Below are positions 1-9,654 of a stretch of DNA of 21,570 bases, one piece after another (the first letter of the stretch is position 1; each line of letters begins with the position of its first letter). Position numbers and translations under genes: made by a program. Origin of the DNA: Chara braunii (lineage: Eukaryota; Streptophyta; Charophyceae; Charales; Characeae); NCBI GenBank assembly GCA_003427395.1, contig BFEA01000516.1, positions 179,933 through 201,502 on the forward strand. The letters are read 5' to 3'. Under the pieces are notes generated by a model. That model ran no database searches, was not told the DNA's origin, and worked only from the letters and a program-made list of their open reading frames with translations.

Positions 1-54
<54 letters not shown>
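1..54. repeat. (AG)27 microsatellite
   Basis: Perfect AG dinucleotide run that begins at the window edge, so the true tract may be longer. It is one of six long GA/CT tracts in this window. Confidence 0.97.
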
Positions 55-55
<1 letters not shown>

Positions 56-736
56 AGAAGGGATGGAGCAATGGCCATGACAGCTAAGGAAATCAAGGCA
101 TAAAAGGAGTATAGTGGGTTCTTGTTATTGATTGTACTGAGGAAGATTGAACGAGAAGGAGACGAAGAGAGCTTTGAAATCCAACACGGAACCAACTGGT
201 GTGAAACCTTGGTCAGTTGCTAAACCATGTTTTGGGAGGACGAAGATTGAAAGGACACAACTTGAAGAAAGGAGGTTAAAGCTAAGGGACATGAAGGTTG
301 ACCTAACCGAGAAGACTAGAAGACTGGATGTATAGTCTCATAAGAGAGATTTTGACGGCTCTTATCAAGATACCCCAGTGCAGGATAACCCTGTACTCTG
401 GCAGCTGTACACTGGACAGATTGCTGTGTCTGTACTATGGGCCTGGGTTAAGACAGCTCAAGGCAAAACTAACAAGGGTCATACTGCGAGGCAGTGCTGT
501 CACCGTGAACGTGACCGGCTGGTCACTGGGGCTGAATTCCCTGAACGGCTGTTCATGGGGGCCGTTCACGGGATTGGGGGCCACGTGGCGGCCTGAGATG
601 TCAGGGTCGGGGCGGATCGGGGTTGCGCAGGGGCGGTGAACACCCCCGTCGCTTCGAAAGCTGAAAAAAAATAAAAAATACAAAATTCCCAACGGGGTTC
701 ACACTTCTGAACGCCCCTCCAGTTGGGGTTGCGTGG

Positions 737-738
<2 letters not shown>
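55..738. other. Intergenic stretch without a recognised gene
   Basis: No gene is recognised. A 62-codon plus-strand reading frame at 147-335 encodes a very basic, charged peptide rich in Lys, Arg and Glu, coiled-coil-like at its C-terminal half. It has no recognisable domain, and I do not call it a gene. A GC-rich block at about 484-600, with several copies of the word CGTGAAC or GACCGG, resembles another block at about 1165-1270, so both may derive from one dispersed repeat. Confidence 0.5.

Positions 739-812
<74 letters not shown>
739..812. repeat. Compound (TC)15(AC)22 microsatellite
   Basis: A TC run at 739-768 passes directly into an AC run at 769-812 with no interruption. Long reading frames through it (Ser-Leu or Thr-His runs) are artefacts of the dinucleotide repeat. 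Confidence 0.97.
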
Positions 813-815
<3 letters not shown>

Positions 816-1479
816 GAAACTGTGCGACCGCCTCCCTCGCACGAATGTGGACAACAGACGGGGCGTGGTGCTTTATTGCACCACCACCCCAAACAAAACC
901 TGGCGGGGGGCCAATTGGGATTTTTTTTATTTTTTATTTTTAATCGTCGATCATTGCCTTCAACGACAAATTCTTCAATTTGGCCACTGCTTTTGAACTG
1001 CCAAAGCATTGCCGTCATGGGGGTCTACATGCAACCAAAGGCACGCCATAAACAGCCAAAAAACGAATTTTTATGACTTTGTTTTATCCCGACTTTCAAA
1101 AAAATAAATAAAAAAATTGGGGGGTGCCCATGGACACCACGTTCACATCTTTAAAAAAATAACCATCCCCGCTCACGGTGAACTACGTGAACTGCGACCG
1201 GTCACGTTTTTCGTGACCGGTGACTGGCCGCCGTTCCCGAACCCTGTGAACGGTGAACGGCGGTACGCCGGTACGGCGCTGCTGCGAGGAGTAATTGCGA
1301 GAACAATGAGGACGAGATTCAGGGTCGATGTGCAGACTTTGCAGAAGACATTGATAGCTCGGATCGGCCACGACGAATAGTTCGGTAGAATGCAGTCGTT
1401 CTATTCTTTTTTAAAAGAACCAAAGATACGGACAAGATCGTAAGGTGTTGCAAGGGCAAGGTTTGGGAGACAATGTCAT
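813..1479. other. Intergenic stretch with A-rich runs and a small hairpin
   Basis: No gene is recognised. It contains A/T homopolymer patches (about 920-950 and 1098-1115) and a GC-rich block at 1165-1280. In that block 1197-1206 (ACCGGTCACG) and 1212-1221 form a perfect 10-bp inverted repeat around a T5 loop. The hairpin is short and might act as a terminator-like or cruciform structure, but nothing nearby supports a function. Confidence 0.5.
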
Positions 1480-1670
1480 GTGAAAGCAGCACGATAGCAG
1501 AGTTCATGTGCAGAAGAGTGAGAGATGACAGAGATGTGAAAGCAGCACGATAGCAGAGTTCAGCAGAATGAGAGTGGTGTTGCAAAGAAAAGATCGGAAA
1601 GATCGGAAGACATGTGAAAGCAGCACGGGAGCAGAGTTCGTGTGGAGAAGAATGAGAGACAGAGTGATAT
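1480..1670. repeat. Irregular tandem repeat, three copies
   Basis: Three direct copies begin with GTGAAAGCAGCACG at 1480, 1536 and 1614. The spacings are 56 and 78 bp, and each copy is followed by a purine-rich AGAATGAGAG-type tail. The copies are diverged and carry no shared long reading frame, so this looks like a small non-coding tandem array. Confidence 0.8.
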
Positions 1671-1914
1671 GGGTGAGGTCACATTTAGCTGCAGAAGTAC
1701 TATATACGTCAATATAAAGATATGAGGATGGCTGGCACGCACAATACTAGACGAAATGGGTGAGGAAGCATGCACATCCAAGGGATAGGGATTCCGCAAG
1801 ATACAGGAAGCGCACCTGGTATTCAGATTTTCTCAACAAAACCGCATCAGCGTAGGTGCGAGGAACTCCACGAACAGACCAAGGCCAGGGTTGGCCCAGT
1901 TAGGATCCCTAAGG

Positions 1915-2010
1915 AGGTAAATGATTTGCGCCGCGGGTAACTTATGTTTTCGGAAATGGGCCTTAGGTAAATGATTTGCGCCGTGGGTAACTTATGTTTT
2001 CGGAAATGGG
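1915..2010. repeat. 50-bp direct tandem duplication
   Basis: Two nearly identical copies begin AGGTAAATGATTTGCGCCG at 1915 and 1965. They differ by one base in the shared 46 bp, so the duplication is recent. Confidence 0.9.
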
Positions 2011-2013
2011 AAA

Positions 2014-2096
2014 GTGAAACCATTTAAGAGCAACGAACTCGTGAAAGCACGAGTTCGTGTGAAACCATTTAAGAGCAACGAACTCGTGAAAGCACG
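2014..2096. repeat. 45-bp tandem duplication containing a perfect hairpin
   Basis: Copies start at 2014 and 2059 with GTGAAACCATTTAAGAGC. The first contains a perfect 10-bp inverted repeat (2034-2043 with 2048-2057, loop AAAG). The second copy diverges in the right arm, so only the first can fold fully. It lies directly after the 50-bp tandem pair, making a short cluster of nested duplications. Confidence 0.85.
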
Positions 2097-2158
2097 TGCG
2101 ACAAGGAAGTTGTGATGCCACACTACGGAGTGAAGACGACAGAAAAGTACAGGAAATG

Positions 2159-2357
2159 AAGACAAAGATGGTGGCCCCGGTGTCATTGGACAGTCATGGA
2201 CATATGGTGGGGATATTCACCCGCTGGACCGGGTTTGCAGCGGGTGAATATCCCCACCATTGCCACCAATAGATTGATCCATTAGAAAACAAAAAAACAA
2301 AAAAACAAAAAACAAAAAACAAAAAAGAGCAAAAGAAAAGCAAGACAAAGCTGGTGG
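2159..2357 (+). mobile_element. Candidate short retroposed element with hairpin and A-rich tail
   Basis: A ~167-bp segment (2175-2341) is flanked by a 16-bp direct repeat, AAGACAAAG-A/C-TGGTGG, at 2159-2174 and 2342-2357 with one mismatch. This looks like a target-site duplication. Inside it, 2204-2226 and 2238-2260 are perfect 23-bp inverted arms around an 11-nt loop. The 3' part (about 2283-2341) is an A-rich tail built of A6-7 blocks separated by single C. This architecture, short body plus A-rich tail plus long target duplication, is what LINE-dependent retroposition produces. No box A/B promoter was seen and no family is recognised, so the source RNA is unknown. Confidence 0.55.
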
Positions 2358-2454
2358 GGTTGGTGGTCATGCCCATAGAGCACAACGAAGGAGGCTCTTT
2401 TGCCTGCTGCCCAGTGGTATATGCAGTTGCGATGAGGACGATGTTTCTCAAAGA

Positions 2455-3040
2455 ATGATGGGGGGGGAGGGGGGGGGGACAACGGATGAGGACATTATAC
2501 CTACCATATGCGAGAAAAAATCTGAGGAGGAAAGGATATGGAAACGGCAAAGAACAGTTGGGTGGCGTGTACGTAATACCGAAGCGCAAGGATACGACGA
2601 GCCTTCACATAGTGAGCCAACAACAGCAGGCATGTGCCGGATGGTGGGGATGGCATTGAGTTTTATGTTATGGGTCTTACCAAAGTACCCAACAGCTGCT
2701 CAAGACAATGGACATGGTGAACAAGACACAAGACTGGAAGGAAACAACCGAACAAGTGGGGCTATCATTGGACCGGATGCGAGCTACAACATAAAGGATA
2801 TGTTCACAAACCTACCGCGTGATGCGATTATTCGAGTAGTCCACTGGGTGATAGTATGGTATGAAGTACTATGAACAAAAAGGGTGGAAACACGTAAGAG
2901 TGAAGAGACAGGGCCAACGTGAGACAATCAGTAAAGCCGCAGGAGAAGTGGGATGGCAGGCCATCCAATTGCAAACAATTTGGCCAATGGGATGTTGTGC
3001 CACTGATACCGTCTGGATGGTCCAAGCAACTAGTCCAACA

Positions 3041-3043
<3 letters not shown>
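2455..3043 (+). pseudogene. Decayed reverse transcriptase fragment, Penelope-like type
   Basis: A 139-codon open frame (2455-2874) carries, near its end, the segment NIKDMFTNLPRDAI followed by HWVIVWYE. This resembles the FTN-[IL]-P block of Penelope-like element reverse transcriptases (motif A region). The reading continues in the next frame from about 2861 with YYEQKGWKHVRV and GWQAIQLQTI, which fits the stretch following that block, so one frameshift lies near 2860-2875. The position where an Asp is expected before the FTN block reads Asn, which would inactivate a catalytic residue if my alignment is right. The frame then runs into the (CT)n tract at 3044. No endonuclease domain or element ends were seen. 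Assignment is from motif memory only; it could be another RT class. Confidence 0.4.

Positions 3044-3120
<77 letters not shown>
3044..3120. repeat. (CT)38 microsatellite
   Basis: Perfect CT run of 77 bases that interrupts the reverse transcriptase remnant. It is followed at once by ATGCAG/GCAG, so the plus strand happens to carry a polypyrimidine tract plus an AG, a strong-looking 3' splice site by chance or use. Confidence 0.97.
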
Positions 3121-3122
<2 letters not shown>

Positions 3123-3126
3123 GCAG

Positions 3127-4160
3127 GCAGTGCTGCAACTCACCGGAAGTTCAGTCTCACGCAGACGCATGACTAAGGCAAGAGCACTTACGACGACTGT
3201 TCAAAGCAATGCCAGCCCCAGTTGGGGTTGGGACCCTGCACGGCAGGTCTTTCCACCCTGGTTTGCCTGCGTCAAACCCCGAGCTCAAGTCTAGACTCTC
3301 GCTAGTCAAGTGTTTGTAAGACTCTGTGCCACCAACTCTGTGATGATTGTCTCTTTGGCCAACAGTTACCCTCCACGCTCTCCACCCGTTGGTCCTTTAT
3401 TTGTGCCCGCTGGTCCAACAGCTCGCCTCCCAGCAGATGACGGATTCTCCCATCCCGTGTAGATCGGGCCTCCGTCCAACAGGGAGGAAACTTATCGATC
3501 ACTCTCTCGTGCATACCTTTTTAAAAATCAATTTCTTGTGCATTGCTGGTACTCGACTGTGAGGAAATCTCTCAGAAGCTGAGTATACCTGAGAGTTCAC
3601 GACGATCCTATCTCGGTATGCACTCTTCCTTTCTCCCAAAGGTAACACACTTGCTCCCCTTCAAATCGGTTTCATACAGCTCAATTCAACTGTCAGCTCA
3701 GTACAAATTGTTCGTGCAAATTCAATCCGTTCGGCTCAGTGCGCATCAGCTGAACTCAATTCCATCCGATGCAAGTTCGGGTCCTTTGGCAAGAAACTTT
3801 GGACTTTGGAAGAAGGCTAACATTGTCCGGTATATCTTTGTGGCGATGGGTTTGGTGGCTTCGGTTCAGATCCACTCAACATATGGCTTCAAGATTTTCC
3901 AGAATGTTCAAAAGTCTTCGCCAGATTGTCGCAAGAATCTTCCATTGCAAGAGGATAAAGGATTTAGCTCTGTGCTCCAAGATCTCGAATGTACGGAGCC
4001 ATTGTTAGGTGGATGAATGCATGCCGGAGGAGGGCAGGAGGGATTGGTTTGGGATTGGTTTAAGTTACAGCCCTACTCATTGGTAGCGAGACAACCTTTC
4101 TTACTGCCGGTACCTCGGCCATATATCGGCCGTGGGGAAAATTCGAGTGGATGCCCTTCC
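3127..4160. other. Intergenic stretch without a recognised gene
   Basis: The longest open frame is 157 codons on the plus strand (3543-4016). It is not similar to any family I know and has no codon-use signal that separates it from random open frames. Possibly old transposon sequence. No RNA gene, terminal repeat or inverted repeat of note was seen here. Confidence 0.4.
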
Positions 4161-4165
4161 ATGTC

Positions 4166-4910
4166 AATGAATTTGGGTGCTCTTGGCCTCTCTGGTTCGT
4201 TTAGCCCGCGGCCGGCCCGTTAACGGCCGTGTCTTTAGGAAGTACTGGTGGTTTAATTGACCGGGTGAGTTCGTGCCCTCCCTGTCATCATCGATGTTAT
4301 TCCTTCACGATCCAAGACCAGGGGATAATTTTTTTGCAGACGGACTGCACGTTGCTCTGCCTTGTTCTTCCTTAGTATGGACTTCATGGCCTTGGTCTGA
4401 CCTGGTCTATCTTGCATGCTGGATTCTTGTGGATCCCTCTGTGCCAGGCTAGTTAATATGATTAGCGAGCTTACGACAACACGACATGCATGCCGGCCAC
4501 TGGCCATGGCCTGATCTCCGTACTGCATGCAAAGGGTAACTGCTGTGTGATCTCTTTGAATCGAGTGTGTGGCAAAAAAGGACCTGGTTGACGCTTTCTC
4601 CTTGCCCAAAACCTCCTTGAGGACAGGAGTCATGGTCTAGAGCTCTTTAAACAGCAGTTGAGGTGCCAGTTTTCATAGGCTTCGGTTTGGGTTTCAGGTA
4701 GGAACTTCTGAATGCCCTGGCTCAGCGAAAGAGGCTTGTCAAACCACCAGTACTTGGCCCCGCTATTGACCGCCCAAAAAAATAGAGTAGAAGCGTTTCT
4801 AGTTGGATGAATTTGGGCGCTCCTGTAGTGGCCTGTACGTTCCCTAAAATTGTGGCTTGTTAACGGGCATGACTTTAGGAAGTAGTGGTGATTCAATTGG
4901 CGATTCGGCA
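4166..4910. repeat. Pair of diverged ~100-bp direct repeats
   Basis: The segment at about 4166-4266 and the one at about 4804-4910 share, in order, ATGAATTTGGG-C/T-GCTC, GTTAACGG and CTTTAGGAAGTA-C/G-TGGTG. Other parts have diverged. The two copies have the same orientation and lie about 640 bp apart, so they could be the remnants of short long-terminal repeats or two copies of one dispersed repeat. Confidence 0.6.
4630..4896 (-). pseudogene. Transposon-like coding remnant with GAKYWWF motif
   Basis: An 88-codon minus-strand frame contains LFFWAVNSGAKYWWFDKP followed by a stretch rich in Ser, Leu and Glu. A similar segment, LFW...KAGAVYWWFKESP, is readable on the plus strand at about 8815-8890, and a third (KAGAVY) on the minus strand at about 10620-10690. 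Several copies in 6 kb show it belongs to a dispersed, probably transposon-encoded, protein. I do not recognise the family. The following minus-strand frame (4633-4253, 126 codons) may be its continuation after a frame change, but this is only inferred from position. Confidence 0.4.
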
Positions 4911-5289
4911 GCCATGTTTACGAGTGTGTTCCTCAGGCAAAGAAGGAACCCCAGGGAAAGGTTATACTGGCTGTGGTTCATGCAACCCCTCTTGGTATGT
5001 GCTGAGAAAGAATGAAGAAGGATAGTATGTGGCTCCCTTGGTGCTTTTTTCCAAAGTGTACTCCTATAGGTTGGTTTGTGAACCTGCCTGTGGCTGAAAG
5101 TTGCGCACATGTACCTGTTGATTAACAGATCTCCAGTGCAAGTCCTGCTCAGCACAACAATGTTTGGCATCTTGAGTACACCTACAGAGAAAGAAGAGTA
5201 AGTTGCTGGAACAGATTGCTCGACCGTGCCTGCAGGCACCATAAGGTGCGGACCCTCTGACCTGGCTGGAAGATCGCTATGGGTCCATA
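4911..5289. other. Unassigned stretch with an open minus-strand frame
   Basis: A 149-codon minus-strand open frame (5293-4844) crosses this stretch. It has no family resemblance that I can name and no neighbouring exon in a compatible frame. It abuts the 5' edge of the LINE fragment, so it probably belongs to older transposon sequence. Confidence 0.3.
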
Positions 5290-6586
5290 CCATAGTGCTC
5301 TCGAGCCGGCAGGGGCTCGAGCTGGGGCATAGCGAGAAGTGACCTGGCCAAGGACGACTTCTGTTCCGGGGTTCTGAGGGCCTGGCGCCAGCTAAAGTTG
5401 CCTGATAAAGCTCCGCCGACCAGATGGGAGGAAGTGGTGCGACAGCCGCTCTTTGGGAACAGAAATATCACCGATCGGAATGGGAGAGTGTATCGCAGCT
5501 CGGACTCTCCGTGGAGCAGCTGGGGACATATGGGGCCCGGTGAACAGGAATTGGAAAACAACACTGCAACTGAGGATCCCGCTGAGGCACTGTCATAATA
5601 TTGAAACAAATCTGGAACGGCTGATTTTTGCCATCCACATGGACTGCATGCGCATCCTGCGCAAGGGACCACAGTTGGTAGAAAGGGACTGGGTAGCCAC
5701 CCCGGGTGACACAGAAAGTGTAGGCAATGTGGTGGAGGCACGGGCCCACGAAACGCTGGTCAGCCTCTTCCACAAGGGTAATGGAAATGTGCTCACCAGA
5801 TATATCCCGGAGGTGGTGAGGTGGTGGAGGAACGCTGACCTGTACACGATCCAGGTAATACGGATAAGGACGAATGGATCGCGTTCCGTCCGTGTACCAC
5901 TCTCGCGGAACTCCCCTTTGACCCAGGGGAGTGGCAGTGGACTCCTGCACGCAGGACATTGGCCGGTACGAACATAAAGCTGTTTAGTTTGACTGTGAAG
6001 GCGACATACCGACTGCTGCAGCCGAGCGTGAATCTAAAAAAAGAGATTGTGAAGGCCCACTGGAAGTCTCACCTGAATGTGGGGAACGAGGCCATCCGCC
6101 CCATCCGATGGTTTACTATTACGAGGTCTAAGCCTGCAAAGTTGGCCTCGCTGCAGTGGCAGATAGAACACCGCTTCCTTCCCACACATAACTTGCTAGT
6201 GGATCGCACATACTTGGAGCAAAAGGGACTGGCGTTACCATGGTGTAAGCCACAGGGCCTTCCCCTCTCGTAAGTTCCCAGAAACCATAGAACACATATT
6301 CCTGCAGTGCGCGGGGGCGGTCCTCACATGGCGGTGGTGGGATACGATCTGGAGCCTTTTGGGCACCAGGTCTGCCTGGCCATGGGACCAGAGGGCACTA
6401 CTATGTGAGGCGTCGACCTCCCCCACAGACAGCGCTTTCGAAAACAAAATGTTTACGATAGGGAGGAGAGCTGTTATTTGGGCGCTCTGGATTAAATGCT
6501 GTATACATGCCATGGAGGGGGTTCGTATAGATGGGGAGGAGGTGACGGACATGATAAAGCAGTATATCAATCAAAAACTCCTCTAG
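5290..6586 (+). mobile_element. Decayed 3' part of a non-LTR (LINE) retrotransposon ORF2
   Basis: Read across three frames, the plus strand gives the C-terminal part of a plant-type LINE polyprotein. There is an upstream segment ending WEEVVRQPLFGNRNITDRNG (about 5400-5480), then FDPGEWQWTP and FSLTVKATYRLL (about 5918-6025). A zinc-finger-like RVT tail follows: WQIEHRFLPTHNLLVDRTYL at about 6160-6215, and ETIEHIFLQC with conserved His and Cys at about 6279-6308. The frame ends with a stop at 6584-6586. Frame changes near 5830 and 6275 and in-frame stops show it is dead. The catalytic reverse transcriptase core is not present, so the copy is 5'-truncated as LINEs usually are. The start at 5290 is approximate. 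Confidence 0.75.
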
Positions 6587-8429
6587 AGGTGGCAGAAAGT
6601 TAAAACTTAAAACCCAATTGGATTTGTCAAAGAAAGACTTTACACACACAATCCAACAATTCTCAGGGGACGTTGGGCAGCAAAAATGGGGGCTGAATCG
6701 CCGATGTCCGATGGGGAGAAGGCGGCCACATCCTTTTTTTTTCTTTCTTTTCTTTGGGACAATGCTCCAATCTATTCGTGGGGAGAGCTGCACATGCTGG
6801 GAACGGGCCCAGCGTCCAATTAGGAACATTTGGAGTCCTGGAGCACAATCAGGATGAATTTAGGAGGGACTACTGCATCTACTTCAAGGATTGGGCCAAG
6901 GTGGACCAGGGGATCCCGCTGCGTCCGCCCTCAGAATTCCCTGACCCCGTCCCGCCCCATCAACTGGCTATAGTGGACATGCAGTGGTACGGTGCGGATT
7001 AAACAGGGTTACAGCTCAGGGATTGCAGGCGAGTACGCAAAAGCTGCACCGCCCAGCCATAAATAGTGGGGGTGAGACAGGCGGGGGCAAGGTCACGAGC
7101 AGGACAACCGGGCAGTGGGTCGAGGAAACGCAGGGCAGCAGGAGTTGGGGCAGTCTGGCTACAGAATCTAGGCTGGCCACATTGGAAATGGGCTGTCAGA
7201 GTGAACTGGCGCCCAGTAGCAGAGCTGAAGAAACCCCCGATGACCACAGACAGAGTTTGAGCCGGTGGCCCGGTGACGGAAGGTGGGCCTTACTTCGGAA
7301 AAGGAAGAGTGGATTCACTCGGGAGATGAGTTGAATTGGGCGGCCCGTTTAGGATTGATGAGGTGGTTCCACGTCCAAAAGCATATCGTTACGAGGCTTC
7401 GTCTTTCTCACTACCTGCGCAGTCAATCCCCGGTACGTAATACAGGCAATCGATGCTGGCAGGTGTACACAGTGAAGTTCAGTTCCTTGATGTACAGTGG
7501 GACACTGGACCCGCTTTCAAAAATGTGTGAATTTTCGTACTCCCCTTAGACACATTGGCAGCATGTGGCTCGTTGCCACCATGCCAGTTTTGCTACTGCA
7601 CCTGCTTATTGATGGTTTTATTGTTGTTTTTATGCTGCTGTAGCATGAAGCCATCAAGTGATGTACGCTCGTGTAAATTGGATTCCATGTCATCTACTGG
7701 TGTGTTGTTGTTGTCGCTATGTGGCTGCTGCTGCTATGTGTATGTGATGTTTCTTCAGACTTTTTCATCGCCAGAAATCAGAACTAAAAATCGCCAAATT
7801 TGGGGTACACCGAACTCGGAATTTGGCACACCCCCCGGATACCCCCTCTGGGTCCGACTGCAAGTTTTTTTCCTAAGGGACTGGTCCGACGATCCACACG
7901 CTCCATAAAAAAAGAACGACTGCTAAAGAAACAACAGCTACCGGTCCCCACTCATTCACACAACCCCTCTACAACCCACTTTGTGCCGGACGCCCAAACA
8001 CAAAAGATGGATCCCGTTGTGCCCTGCCGTGGCCAGCCTCTCCATAGATGTGTGCCTGTGGCGGATTCGGTGGTCTCCAGAACCCGTACGGAATGACAAT
8101 GGACAATATATCCCCCCTCTGCGAGTCTGCTTGCCACAGCATCAGTCCGAGCAACCCTGGAGGATGGTCAGCTTGCATATGTCTACTACCGTCTTCACCC
8201 GAGCATACTGCCTCCTCATTACTACAGCAGCAGTATCTACCCGGAAAGTTGCCCCAAATGCAGCCATAACGACCTGGTGTTCTAGTTGATTGAAGACGGT
8301 AGCACTGCAACTTTGGCTTTGTTGTGATGAAGCATGGACATGTATGGTGCCGTGGGGGATAACGCCATAACCATTAGGGGTAGATCTGGAATGCCTGGCA
8401 ACCTGACCGGTCTACAACCACAACATAGG
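6587..8429. other. LINE 3' flank and gene-free sequence
   Basis: Directly after the LINE stop there is no clear poly(A) tail, so its 3' end is not defined. Several short open frames (for example 6754-7002 and 6984-7334 plus) have no recognisable domains. A 12-bp inverted pair, CTACCGTCTTCA and its complement, lies near 8188 and 8290. Nothing else in this stretch could be supported. Confidence 0.45.
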
Positions 8430-8524
8430 ATTCCTTTCTTTCTTTTTCGTATTTCCTAAGTATTCCTTTCTTTCTCGTTCGTATTTCCTAAGTATTCCTT
8501 TCTTTCTTCTTCGTATTTCCTAAT
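8430..8524. repeat. 32-bp tandem repeat, three copies
   Basis: Three units start at 8430, 8462 and 8494. Each begins ATTCCTTTCTTTCT and ends CGTATTTCCTAA, with variation limited to the middle. T-rich, non-coding. Confidence 0.95.
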
Positions 8525-8692
8525 AACCAAACAAACTGTTCTACAACCCATATGGGATTTGAGTAAATAATAAAACAACAGTAAAAGAGAAACACGGCAG
8601 TCTTAGCAACTTAGAAAATTCCGACAATCAAGGAGTAGAGAAGTATATAGACTAGAAGGAACCAGGAATAGAATAGTAGAGAGAGAGAAAGA

Positions 8693-8716
8693 GGGTTTAG
8701 GGTTTAGGGTTTAGGG
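8693..8716 (+). repeat. Short interstitial telomeric repeat (TTTAGGG)3
   Basis: Just over three units of the plant-type telomere repeat, oriented GGGTTTA on the plus strand, follow a short purine tract. It is too short to be a chromosome end. Such tracts are known as interstitial telomeric sequences or telo-box promoter elements in plants. No plus-strand gene start was found directly downstream, so a promoter role is not supported here. Confidence 0.85.
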
Positions 8717-8805
8717 CTTACACCACCAGTACTCGCCTCATACTGGCCATGGGGCCGTGTTGGAGGCTGAACAGCGATGCGGGCCGGCGATTTCTGTCAT
8801 CGACG

Positions 8806-8896
8806 GCGCAGCGGCGCCAACTTTTCTGGACAGGCGACGAGTTTCTTTTCAGCAAGGCTGGGGCCGTGTACTGGTGGTTTAAGGAAAGCCCGCGTT
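8806..8896 (+). repeat. Dispersed repeat copy with KAGAVYWWF coding core
   Basis: Reads RRQLFWTGDEFLFSKAGAV then YWWFKESPR and a stop on the plus strand. The underlying DNA, with core AAGGCTGGGGCCGTGTACT, is repeated in inverted orientation at about 10625-10720. A shorter core, GTACTGGTGGTTTAA, also occurs near 4241. This is a broken fragment of the same unidentified repeat family as at 4630-4896. Confidence 0.55.
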
Positions 8897-9202
8897 AACA
8901 TTTTCAGGGTTTCAGAAACCACTACTGATACGAGGTATATGGCTAGCAAGAAGATGGGTTAGCGGATCCAGGTACCTAAAGCAAATCTGACAGCCTAATA
9001 GATGAGAAAAACAGGCCCGCCAGGGACCTCATCGGCGCGCCACAGAAGGCATACAGATCCAGAGGAAATTTGTCTAGTTTCCAAGATCGAAACTAATATC
9101 ATCAGGCCAGCCGCAGCTGCGGCCACGGGGTCGATCCCTGCCGGCGGTCGAGATCTTGGCCGCCGCCCGGGGACTTTGAGGATTTTTCCCCGCTGAAGGA
9201 GG

Positions 9203-9292
9203 ATTGTAAACAGTACAGAGAAGACTTTTAACTAGCAAGGCCCCTGCGTAAGGATGACACACATTAATCAAGAAGTAGTCCAAATTATTATT
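9203..9292 (+). pseudogene. U6 snRNA-derived sequence, copy 1
   Basis: The sequence follows plant U6 spliceosomal RNA from roughly nucleotide 25 to its 3' end: TACAGAGAAGA (the catalytic ACAGAGA box), then GCAAGGCCCCTGCGTAAGG, GATGACACACATTAATCAAG and GTCCAAATTATT. It has point changes and a 7-nt insertion between the ACAGAGA box and the following stem, and the conserved 5' stem-loop is not recognisable. A run of nine A (9293-9301) follows directly. No upstream snRNA promoter element with TATA spacing was seen. It is a pseudogene, not a working U6 gene. Confidence 0.85.
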
Positions 9293-9326
9293 AAAAAAAA
9301 AGAATACACACGCAAGATATGTGCCC

Positions 9327-9386
9327 TTAGCATGGCCCCTGCACAAGGATGACACACATTAATCAAGAAATGGTCCACATTATTAC
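9327..9386 (+). pseudogene. U6 snRNA-derived sequence, copy 2, with A18 tail
   Basis: The 3' half of U6 only: TTAGCATGGCCCCTGCACAAG, GATGACACACATTAATCAAG and AAATGGTCCACATTATT, followed by 18 A (9387-9404). The sequence after the tail (GAATACACAC... to about 9431) resembles the 25 bp in front of this copy (9302-9326), as an old target-site duplication would. The alternative is a 95-bp tandem duplication of the 3' end of copy 1 together with its tail. It matches U6 better than copy 1 around AGCATGG. Confidence 0.85.
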
Positions 9387-9431
9387 AAAAAAAAAAAAAA
9401 AAAAGAATACACACTCAGCATACGTGCCTTT

Positions 9432-9654
9432 CATTGGGTCACTTCCCGAGCGGACATGGACGCTTGCGTTCTTCCTTGCAAGCGAACGGACAACAGACTC
9501 CAGAGGCCAGAATTGGCAATCACGATAAAGTCCTGACAGAAAAAATGCATTCCTTTTTGGTACAAAAGAAGGGGGGAAAAAAGGAAAAACGCATTCTTTC
9601 ACGCCTGCGCTAGATCCAACTCGCATTTCCTTGGAGCTGTTTCGGGCCATGCAC
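9432..9654. other. Gene-free spacer
   Basis: Nothing recognised between the U6-derived copies and the SINE. The 95-codon minus-strand frame here is T/A-run driven. Confidence 0.5.

Noticed and set aside
601-1076. Open frames through the TC/AC microsatellite
   Set aside because: Ser-Leu, Thr-His and Cys-Val runs from a dinucleotide repeat have no stop codons in any phase, so openness is not evidence of coding.
7555-7908. Plus-strand Cys/Leu-rich open frame resembling a membrane protein
   Set aside because: The Leu/Cys bias comes from TG- and GCTGCTG-rich DNA. No partner exon or conserved motif was seen.
9203-9386. Functional U6 snRNA genes
   Set aside because: The 5' stem-loop is missing, there are internal changes, A tails replace the T-run terminator, and no snRNA promoter was seen.
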